DNA of 7,063 bases from an uncultured Clostridiaceae bacterium (GTDB lineage Bacteria; Bacillota; Clostridia; Lachnospirales; Lachnospiraceae): assembly GCA_949948825.1 (NCBI GenBank), contig CATLIJ010000133.1, forward strand, positions 1 through 7,063. The letters are read 5' to 3'. The first letter of the stretch is position 1, and the number at the start of each line of letters is the position of its first letter. The translations under genes and the position numbers were made by a program. Shown one piece after another: positions 1 to 5,081 of the stretch. The notes under the pieces are model-generated. The model searched no databases. It saw only the letters and a list, made by a program, of their open reading frames with translations, and was not told the DNA's origin.

Positions 1-951
1 TCCAATCTCAAACTGCAAAGGAACATGAGTCCCTTTTTCCATCAAAGGATGTCTGGCATCCTTTAAGGCAATTCTTCGTACTGTATTGACAGCTGGTTCC
101 GTCCCATCCAAATCCATACTCAGCTTGCCCTTGGAAAAGATAAAATCAAGCTTTTCCAGTCTTTCCATGTTTTCCCTGATCTCCCCGGATGCATCTGCCA
201 CCATTCCGGTGAGCGTATATAAAATGCGATGCACTTCGTTCTCCTCGTCAATTCTTAACAGCTCCAGCTCCTCATAATATTTCCCAACACCAGCCGGTTC
301 AATAAACAAGGTGCTTCCTGTGGCAGACTGATCCATAACACTTCCTGTAATCTTAAACTTATACTCTTTTTTCACAGGAACACAGACTCTCCCATTGCGA
401 AAGGTGGTGTATTGATCTGCCATACACTCCTTGTTTGAACGCAAAATCTGCTCTGCCTTCTGCTTTATCTTCTCCTCGCACTGAATCATCTGGCTCCGAA
501 TTTGGAAAAGCTCTCTGGAAGCCCGGTCCTCCACCTGTCCTCCCCGAATCTGACTGCGGATCTCCTCCTCCAGCTCTCCGGCTCCTTTTAAATCCTCCCC
601 ATAGTAAGCCAGAGGATTGTCATACATTTTTCCCCGTTCCAGATAATCTCTCAAACGCCGGACCGCAACCAAAACCTTCTCCACTCTCTCCAGCTGATAA
701 GGAGTAAGGCATTCTCCCCTTTCTGCAGCCATCAAAATATCCCTCATCTCATCCACACTCTGCAAAGGCGGTGTCCCCAGTTTTTCCATGAAGGCTCTGC
801 TGTCCGTAGTATTCTTTAGCTGCCGCCTTAATTCTCCCTCCTCCAGATAAAACGTCATCTCCTTAATCTGTTCCTTTGCCCGGTCTGTCACTGCACATTC
901 CATCCACATTTCTTTCACTTTGTCAAATTCAATCTGATGCTCTGTATTCAT
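1..951 (-). CDS. MutS2-like DNA-binding ATPase, N-terminal part (3' end off left edge)
   Basis: An open frame of 317 codons runs from an ATG at 951 to the window edge without a stop. A GGAAGG ribosome site lies about 9 nt upstream. The protein has the MutS2 layout: a helical N-terminal region with LGTPPLQSVDEM at 59-69, long charged clamp helices (about 125-175), then the core block RNGRVCVPVKKEYKFKITG (185-203), SATGSTLFIEP (209-219) and ENEVHRILYTLT (237-248). DARHPLMEKG (298-307) is the stretch that in this family sits shortly before the Walker A loop, so the ATPase domain is cut off. MutS2 proteins bind branched DNA or collided ribosomes; some clostridial relatives lack the C-terminal Smr nuclease domain. 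Which type this is cannot be decided here. The gene follows a terminator; a possible weak promoter (TTGTGT, 18 nt, TAAATA) lies in the gap at about 1026-997. Family assignment is firm, exact orthology is not. Confidence 0.88.
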   Translation of the reverse strand, partial: MNTEHQIEFDKVKEMWMECAVTDRAKEQIKEMTFYLEEGELRRQLKNTTDSRAFMEKLGTPPLQSVDEMRDILMAAERGECLTPYQLERVEKVLVAVRRLRDYLERGKMYDNPLAYYGEDLKGAGELEEEIRSQIRGGQVEDRASRELFQIRSQMIQCEEKIKQKAEQILRSNKECMADQYTTFRNGRVCVPVKKEYKFKITGSVMDQSATGSTLFIEPAGVGKYYEELELLRIDEENEVHRILYTLTGMVADASGEIRENMERLEKLDFIFSKGKLSMDLDGTEPAVNTVRRIALKDARHPLMEKGTHVPLQFEIG

Positions 952-1026
952 TTCTTTTTTCCTTCCATAAAATTGTGCAATCGTTTCCTGCACGTCTGTA
1001 TTTATCCCCTCCCCGCCTTACAACAC

Positions 1027-1069
1027 AAAAAACCATGGAATGCCCTAAAACAAAGCATACCATGGTTTT
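1027..1069 (-). terminator. Intrinsic terminator closing the non-coding RNA block
   Basis: On the minus strand, arms at 1069-1055 and 1043-1029 form a 15-bp stem with a single mismatch (core AAAACCATGG), an 11-nt loop and a run of six T at 1032-1027. The plus-strand direction has only four T followed by C, so minus-strand termination is favoured, although some bidirectional activity is possible. It ends transcripts coming from 1252-1070 and separates them from the MutS2-like gene. Confidence 0.75.
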
Positions 1070-1252
1070 CACGGACCTGATGCAGTCTTACAAAACCAGA
1101 GACATCTGCAGTCTCCTGTTCGTAGATTGCTGCATCAAAAACCGAGCAGGGGCGGTTTCCCCCTGCTCACCGCAGGACCCACACACCGCCTTCGCGGCAT
1201 ATTCCTCCATGTGTGGACCTGCACATAAAAAGCATGACCATACTGTCATGCT
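1070..1252 (-). ncRNA. Candidate structured non-coding RNA, multi-hairpin, family unassigned
   Basis: Four strong hairpins follow each other on the minus strand: AGCATGAC/GTCATGCT (1252-1231); a 12-bp stem GCAGG-CC-ACACA with TGTGT-GG-CCTGC (1222-1172) enclosing a CCGC-GAAG-GCGG mini-hairpin; GAGCAGGGG/CCCCTGCTC (1168-1144); and TGATGCAG/CTGCATCA (1137-1078) enclosing GAGAC/GTCTC. Base composition is GC-richer than the flanking spacer. A terminator follows directly at 1069-1027, and a promoter lies upstream at 1430-1402. No coding frame here has a ribosome site. The size (about 200 nt with the terminator), hairpin density and clostridial setting suggest a conserved RNA. The raiA-motif RNA is my first guess, but I cannot confirm it from memory. 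It does not look like 6S, SRP, RNase P RNA or tmRNA. Strand is inferred from the terminator T-runs. Confidence 0.55.
1227..1252 (-). terminator. Terminator-like hairpin at the 5' end of the RNA block
   Basis: An 8-bp perfect stem, AGCATGAC/GTCATGCT (1252-1245 with 1238-1231), has a 6-nt loop and is followed by TTTTTA on the minus strand. It could stop transcripts coming through the 12-codon leader ORF, or be the first helix of the structured RNA. The plus direction lacks a T-run. Which role applies cannot be decided from sequence. Confidence 0.45.
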
Positions 1253-1287
1253 TCTGCTATCCTGAAAAAGATTTCCACAATATTAAG

Positions 1288-1338
1288 CATTGTAAGGCGA
1301 AAATACGATTCTATTCAGTTATTTTCTCCATTACAATG
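1288..1338 (-). promoter_or_regulatory. Possible attenuator: leader ORF in alternative hairpins
   Basis: CATTGTAA within the leader ORF (1338-1331) is perfectly complementary to TTACAATG at 1295-1288, with a 35-nt spacer. The same downstream arm can instead form a local hairpin, ACAAT/ATTGT, around 1293-1277. The two structures exclude each other, and a terminator-like hairpin follows at 1252-1227. This arrangement resembles translation-sensitive attenuation, but the helices are short and AT-rich, so the call is tentative. Confidence 0.3.
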
Positions 1339-1349
1339 ACACTTAACAT
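1311..1349 (-). CDS. Putative 12-residue leader peptide (MLSVIVMEKITE)
   Basis: A 12-codon ORF starts with ATG at 1349 and ends with TAG at 1311. Its ribosome site is AAGGAGG (1363-1357) with an ideal 7-nt spacer, as strong as any in the window, and it sits about 45 nt downstream of a good promoter. The codons for VIVM contain CATTGTAA (1338-1331), which can pair with TTACAATG at 1295-1288, so translation would affect RNA folding. Reading past the TAG gives another 18 sense codons before the next stop, so this could also be the head of a decayed gene. I recognise no family. The strength of the start site makes translation likely; a role as a leader peptide is inference. Confidence 0.45.
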   Translation of the reverse strand: MLSVIVMEKITE

Positions 1350-1401
1350 GCAAAATCCTCCTTAATTCTTCTTATATTCAGTCCTCATTTGAACTGAAGC
1401 G

Positions 1402-1430
1402 ATTATAACATATATGATTATAATTTGCAA
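1402..1430 (-). promoter_or_regulatory. Sigma-70 promoter for the leader ORF and RNA block
   Basis: On the minus strand TTGCAA (1430-1425) and a consensus TATAAT (1407-1402) are separated by exactly 17 nt, in AT-rich DNA just downstream of the methyltransferase remnant. Transcription would start near 1395, giving a leader of about 45 nt before the 12-codon ORF and a full transcript of about 370 nt to the terminator at 1027. Confidence 0.65.
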
Positions 1431-1442
1431 GATACAATTTTA

Positions 1443-1900
1443 TCAAAAACCTTTCTCCGCAAATATTAAAATCTCTTTTGCAGCAGGATCCCAGGCATCC
1501 AGCGAATCTTCCCAATGTCCGGCCTGAACATATCGGACTTCCTCTATTTGAAAACCCACACCCTCTAACATATCACAAATCTCTACACGATTGTATCTTT
1601 TATCGCGAATTACATATTCGGCAGATAGCTTAAATTTTTACATTGGAGCAGTTCTTCCTCTGACAGATGAGCACAGGCAATCGTTTTAAACTGAATATCC
1701 TGAATCTTTCCCCTTGTATAAAAAGCCATCCTTCTGCTCCTCTCTATTAAAAGGATTGTTTTGTATGAACCTTAATTCCCTATATTTATTGTACCACATT
1801 CTGTCAACCCCTTCCCTTCCATACTGCTTAAAGAAAATAGCAGTCATATCGCCTCCGCGCCTGACAAACTCTCAGCGGCTTCAGCTTCCATGACTGCCAT
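1443..1900 (-). pseudogene. Frameshifted remnant of a probable SAM-dependent methyltransferase (C-terminal part)
   Basis: Coding-like sequence is spread over shifted frames. One frame from 1871 reads EFVRRGGDMTAIFFKQYG through NREEQKDGFLYKGK and hits a stop at 1688. A second frame continues as IQDIQFKTIACAHLSEEELLQC (about 1705-1640). The first frame resumes at 1637 with KFKLSAEYVIRDKRYNRVE, then ICDMLEGVGFQIEEVRYVQ, and ends at TGA 1445-1443 after DPAAKEILIFAEKGF. The shifts fall in GGGGAAAG (one base too many) and a run of five A (one too few), so they cancel. A third frame from 1900 (MAVMEAEAAESLS) may carry earlier residues. The terminal block resembles the C-terminal strands of class I methyltransferases; the SAM-binding N-terminal motifs are absent. 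I judge it a decayed gene fragment rather than two small genes. The family call is moderate. Confidence 0.5.
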
Positions 1901-1982
1901 TTTGTTTCTAAATCATTCGTATATCATTGAATTCTCTTAAGATAAATCTTTCTATACCTGACTGCTTTGCGCCTGCAGTTTT

Positions 1983-3047
1983 TTATGCCTGGGGGCCTGC
2001 ATGCTTATGCTGAGACAGAGGCATTACGTGCATATTACCTCTCTGCTCATTCTCTGCCCAATAAATATCATCTGCCATCTTTGCTTCCGGATTGAACTCC
2101 ACACCCTCAAAGATATGCTTCACAAACTCCTTATAGCCTACCCGGTCAATCAGATGTCCGCCATGGAGGTACTCCGGCTTATAATCCAGAGCCCATGCAG
2201 AGAATTTCTGCCAGTTAGCAAACATGCCAAGAACCACATCTTCTGTTACCCAGTTCAGGAACAGCTTGCCGGAACGAGGATTCTGCTTACCAGTACGTCC
2301 GCCTAAGGTCACGCGGAACAGCTTCTTCGGATTTCTGGTCCATGCACTGGTGGGACAGGCAAGCACACACTCACCGCAGCCTACGCAACAGCAGGTGTCT
2401 TTATCAATCTTGCCATCCTTATTCAGGGTCAGCACGCCGGTTGCATGATGCTCACAGGCTTTTGCACAGGCGCCGCATCCAATACAACGGTCATAGTCAT
2501 AAACCATCTTGTTAATGCCCATTACGCCAAAATCGTTAAAGTTAGCCTTTACACAGTCATTGGGGCAGCCGGCTACTGCTACCTTAATATGATAATGGGA
2601 CGGGAATACAAGCTTCTCAATCTTTCTTGCCAGCTCATAAGTGTTCACATTACCTTTGATACAATGAGCATTACCAATACAGGACATAATATTACGGGCG
2701 CCGATGGTAGGATAGCCGCTCTGAGGATCATACTCCGCAGGCTGATGGGCAATGGTCTCCATATCCACACCACACATCTCCACATCAACATCCTTAATAT
2801 ATTCCTGGATCTTCTTATTGCAGGCTTCAATGTTCTCGTACTTAATGCCCGGAACATTCAAAGTCTGGCGGGTACCCATGTGAAATGTACCGTTTCCATA
2901 GGTCTCACACAGCTCCTGAACCAGAGACAGATGCTTTGCATTGATCAGACCGCCGGGAACGCGAAGCTGAAGCATGAATTCTCCGGCAACCTTTGACTGT
3001 CTGTAACAATTTATACGGACTTTCTTAACGTCGATATCGTGATTCAT
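1983..3047 (-). CDS. asrC: Anaerobic sulfite reductase subunit C (siroheme catalytic subunit)
   Basis: 354 residues, similar to or slightly longer than typical AsrC. It reduces sulfite to sulfide in the cytoplasm using electrons from AsrA and AsrB. Domains in order: an N-terminal ferredoxin-like half domain of the nitrite/sulfite reductase fold (about 10-70, with MGTRQTLNVPG at 57-67); the siroheme/4Fe-4S site with C123-X5-C129 (SCIGNAHC) and C161-X3-C165 (AGCPNDC); then an inserted two-cluster ferredoxin module with C188, C191, C194, C198 and C221, C224, C227, C231 (the second ending ACPTSAW). All cluster ligands are present, so the enzyme should be active. The C-terminal 50 residues are polar and end in a His-containing tail. 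The start has an AAGGGAG ribosome site 9 nt upstream, and the gene lies 18 bp after asrB. No convincing terminator follows; only a 5-bp hairpin near 1977-1959 is visible. Confidence 0.95.
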   Translation of the reverse strand: MNHDIDVKKVRINCYRQSKVAGEFMLQLRVPGGLINAKHLSLVQELCETYGNGTFHMGTRQTLNVPGIKYENIEACNKKIQEYIKDVDVEMCGVDMETIAHQPAEYDPQSGYPTIGARNIMSCIGNAHCIKGNVNTYELARKIEKLVFPSHYHIKVAVAGCPNDCVKANFNDFGVMGINKMVYDYDRCIGCGACAKACEHHATGVLTLNKDGKIDKDTCCCVGCGECVLACPTSAWTRNPKKLFRVTLGGRTGKQNPRSGKLFLNWVTEDVVLGMFANWQKFSAWALDYKPEYLHGGHLIDRVGYKEFVKHIFEGVEFNPEAKMADDIYWAENEQRGNMHVMPLSQHKHAGPQA

Positions 3048-3065
3048 ATATTTACGCTCCCTTCC

Positions 3066-3857
3066 TTAGTCTACCAGATATTTTGCCTGGGTGTAATTGA
3101 ATACCGGACCCTCCAGGCATACATACACCTCATCAATACGGCAATGGCCGCACTTACCTACTGCACAGGACATTCTGCGCTCATAGGATACCCAAATCTT
3201 CTCATCCGGCACACCGCACTTGCTGCACTCGATGCCAGTGAACTTCATCATTGGCGGCGGTCCCACGATTACCACTTCATAATTATCCCCAAAGGACGCC
3301 CAGTCAACCTTGGAAACAAACTCAGTTACAAAGCCAGTGTTCCAGCCTTCCTTCTTCTCTGCATCCAGGGTATAGAAGGTGTTAAAGCGGTCTTTCCACT
3401 TCTCTAACTCTGCCTTGAACACAATTCCCTCTTCGTTCTTAAAGCCGGTAATCAGGGTAACACTCTTGGTATAGTCAGGTTCGTTGTAGAACTTGTTCAG
3501 CATACTTCTCACAGGAGCCAGTCCGGTTCCTCCGGTAATCACAACCACATTCTTGCCTTCAAACTTGTCTACCGGCCAGCCTTTGCCGTAAGGTCCGCGG
3601 AGGAACATCACATCTCCAGGTCCTTTGGTAAAGATCTCGTCTGTCACCTTACCTACAGAACGGATTGTAAAATCAATCCAGCCATCCCCATATGCGCTGA
3701 CAGAAATGGGAGCCTCGCCGATCTTCGGAATGGAGAGCTGTAAAAACTGCCCGTGGTTGGGCTTAATATCGGTTTCCACCTTAAAGGTATATTCTAACTT
3801 GCTTTCTTTCTTAACTTCCAGAATCTTACACGGAACCGGTTTTACAATGTTATTCAT
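3066..3857 (-). CDS. asrB: Anaerobic sulfite reductase subunit B (flavin/NAD(P)H electron-transfer subunit)
   Basis: 263 residues, a normal length for AsrB. It belongs to the ferredoxin-NADP reductase superfamily together with dihydroorotate dehydrogenase electron-transfer subunits. Residues 5-95 form the FAD-binding barrel (APISVSA at 49-55 in the flavin-binding position; FLRGPYGKGWP at 85-95). Residues 103-205 form the nucleotide-binding domain, with VITGGTGLAPVRSML at 106-120 and VGPPPMMKF at 198-206. A C-terminal Fe-S segment carries C231, C236, C239 and C247 (SCAVGKCGHC), with an extra CSKC pair at 211-214. It takes electrons from NAD(P)H and hands them on to the AsrA/AsrC clusters. The start is set by AAGGGGG 9 nt upstream. 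It lies 18 bp after asrA and 18 bp before asrC, so co-transcription is near certain. Confidence 0.95.
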   Translation of the reverse strand: MNNIVKPVPCKILEVKKESKLEYTFKVETDIKPNHGQFLQLSIPKIGEAPISVSAYGDGWIDFTIRSVGKVTDEIFTKGPGDVMFLRGPYGKGWPVDKFEGKNVVVITGGTGLAPVRSMLNKFYNEPDYTKSVTLITGFKNEEGIVFKAELEKWKDRFNTFYTLDAEKKEGWNTGFVTEFVSKVDWASFGDNYEVVIVGPPPMMKFTGIECSKCGVPDEKIWVSYERRMSCAVGKCGHCRIDEVYVCLEGPVFNYTQAKYLVD

Positions 3858-3875
3858 TCTGTTCGTCCCCCTTCC

Positions 3876-4910
3876 TTATTTGCTTTCTTCCGCAATGATC
3901 TCATCAATGGCCTTTGCCATCTTGTTCACAGTAGCGGTGATGGAGATAAACTCCGGACATCTGCTGGTGCAGCGGCCGCAGCCCACACACATATGGAAAT
4001 CTTTGAAACGGGCCTTATAATCATGGAATTTGTGAAGCACTTTATAGCGCATTCTCTCAGCAGCCGTCTTACGGAATACATGTCCGCCGGCCATATCGGT
4101 AAAGCCCTCAATCTGGCAGGAAGCGGTAGTTCTCTTTCTCTCGCCTACATTTGTATTCTCATTATAAATCACATCTGTTGTATTGAAGCAGGTGCAGGTG
4201 CTGCAGGCTACTGTACAGGAACCGCAGGAAATGCAGCGCTTATTGTACTCATTCCACATGGGATGGCTCTTTAACTTCGTCAAAACCTCCTTGTTGGGGA
4301 TCTCAGGAATGGTAAGCTCAATCTGGTTCTTCTCAATATATTCCGGCTTAAAGTCAACAGCTGCAGCCTGTGCAAACAAAGGAGCAAATGCCTCATCCTT
4401 CACATCCACAGTCAGCTGGCCGTCACCAACACGTACTGCCAGGGCATAATCTTCAGACTTATTGGAACCCATGCTTACGCAGAAGCAGGTATCCCAGCCT
4501 TCTGTACACTCAATCATCACGATCTTCACTTTTTCATTCATTCTCTTATAGTACATATCAGCAAATCCACCATTCTCCAGGTAGATCTTCTCCTGATGAT
4601 GCTGAGCGTTGATATCACACGGACGCATAAAAATCAGAAGCTTCTTGCTGGTAGCTTTGCTCTCGCGGAACTCATCCTCAGTAAAGTAGAACAGGGACTG
4701 AGTAACCGGACTTAAAACCTCCTTTGCCGGATAATCGGACTTCTCCGCAAACTCGATCTCTTCCACTTTAGAAACCTTATCATATTTGATAATGTCTGTG
4801 TCGGAGTAACGTCCTTTTCCAGCAAATCTTTTGGGAGCCCAGATCTCATATTCGCTCTGAAGCTGGTCAAAGATCTTATTCACTTCTTCGAAGCTGACTT
4901 TGTATCCCAT
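3876..4910 (-). CDS. asrA: Anaerobic sulfite reductase subunit A (4Fe-4S dicluster electron carrier)
   Basis: 344 residues, matching the usual AsrA length. The N-terminal 220 residues resemble the HydB-like iron-sulfur subunit family, with MRPCDINAQHH (95-105) and ECTEGWDTCFC (134-144) as typical cysteine-bearing motifs. The C-terminal part has two ferredoxin-type sites: C226, C229, C232, C236 (CISCGSCTVAC) and C308, C311, C314, C318 (CVGCGRCTSRCPEF), with C239 and C241 adding to the first cysteine-rich patch. It passes electrons to AsrC in the cytoplasmic AsrABC complex. The ATG at 4910 is preceded by AAGGAGG with a 9-nt spacer. It is the first gene of the operon; the promoter and a palindromic operator candidate lie at 4992-5024. 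All cluster cysteines appear intact. Confidence 0.95.
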   Translation of the reverse strand: MGYKVSFEEVNKIFDQLQSEYEIWAPKRFAGKGRYSDTDIIKYDKVSKVEEIEFAEKSDYPAKEVLSPVTQSLFYFTEDEFRESKATSKKLLIFMRPCDINAQHHQEKIYLENGGFADMYYKRMNEKVKIVMIECTEGWDTCFCVSMGSNKSEDYALAVRVGDGQLTVDVKDEAFAPLFAQAAAVDFKPEYIEKNQIELTIPEIPNKEVLTKLKSHPMWNEYNKRCISCGSCTVACSTCTCFNTTDVIYNENTNVGERKRTTASCQIEGFTDMAGGHVFRKTAAERMRYKVLHKFHDYKARFKDFHMCVGCGRCTSRCPEFISITATVNKMAKAIDEIIAEESK

Positions 4911-4942
4911 ACTTTCTTATCCTCCTTCTTTTTTGCAGGCCC

Positions 4943-4965
4943 CGCCGGCATCCCCGAACCCGGCG
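4943..4965 (-). promoter_or_regulatory. GC-rich hairpin in the asrA leader
   Basis: CGCCGG (4965-4960) pairs with CCGGCG (4948-4943) around an 11-nt loop, in the 5' untranslated region about 20 nt upstream of the asrA ribosome site. It is the only GC-rich part of an otherwise AT-rich control region. It has no T-run and is not a terminator. It may stabilise the mRNA or tune translation. Confidence 0.3.
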
Positions 4966-4991
4966 TCCTGAACATCTTTGTCGCAATTCTT

Positions 4992-5000
4992 ATTGTACCA
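4992..5000 (-). promoter_or_regulatory. Extended -10 promoter of the asr operon
   Basis: On the minus strand TGGTACAAT (5000-4992) is an extended -10 element (TGn plus TACAAT, 5 of 6 to consensus). No good -35 hexamer is found 17 nt upstream (TGAAAA), which suits an extended -10 or regulated promoter. Start would be near 4985, giving a leader of about 75 nt. The DNA upstream to 5081 is very AT-rich and could act as an UP element. Confidence 0.5.
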
Positions 5001-5002
5001 TA

Positions 5003-5024
5003 GTTAATAAAAATTTTCATTAAC
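5003..5024. promoter_or_regulatory. Candidate operator: 22-bp palindrome over the asr -35 region
   Basis: Two 11-bp arms, GTTAATAAAAA and TTTTCATTAAC on the plus strand, are inverted repeats with a single mismatched pair and no spacer. The centre is about 28 bp before the inferred start and the site covers the -35 region. That position suits a repressor or a factor replacing -35 contacts better than a class II activator centred at -41. The outer GTTAA/TTAAC halves recall Rex or Crp/Fnr-type sites, but the 12-bp gap between them does not fit the Rex consensus. The regulator is unknown. Confidence 0.45.
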
Positions 5025-5081
5025 AAAAATTAAAAAATCAGCAAAATTTTATCAATATTTGTCAAACATTACTATTTTATC

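Noticed and set aside
1095..1210. A minus-strand ORF of about 39 residues starting MEEYAAKAVCGSC
   Set aside because: It lies wholly within the RNA hairpins and has no Shine-Dalgarno before its ATG. RNA structure explains the sequence better.
876..1265. A 129-codon plus-strand ORF
   Set aside because: It runs antisense to the MutS2-like start and then through the hairpin-rich RNA block. It has no ribosome site, and its end is explained by RNA structure.
1610..1729. A 39-residue minus-strand ORF starting MAFYTRGKIQDIQ with a GGAG-like site
   Set aside because: Its middle section joins smoothly to the flanking frames as one frameshifted protein, so I count it as part of the pseudogene and not as a gene.
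1779..1807. A consensus-like minus-strand promoter, TTGACA-17-TATAGG
   Set aside because: It falls inside the coding remnant of the methyltransferase, where GVDRMWYNKYR is encoded, so it is probably fortuitous. It could still fire weakly; transcript mapping near 1772 would tell.
2445..2996. A 183-codon plus-strand ORF
   Set aside because: It is antisense to asrC, whose cofactor motifs are all intact. The open frame reflects the codon composition of asrC.
4880..4975. A 31-residue minus-strand ORF (MFRTPGSGMPAG start) overlapping the beginning of asrA
   Set aside because: It has no ribosome site of its own, its sequence is driven by the leader hairpin and the asrA Shine-Dalgarno, and its composition is odd (Lys-rich).
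5003..5026. A Rex operator upstream of asrA
   Set aside because: The GTTAA and TTAAC halves are 12 bp apart, while the Rex consensus has a 4-bp gap.
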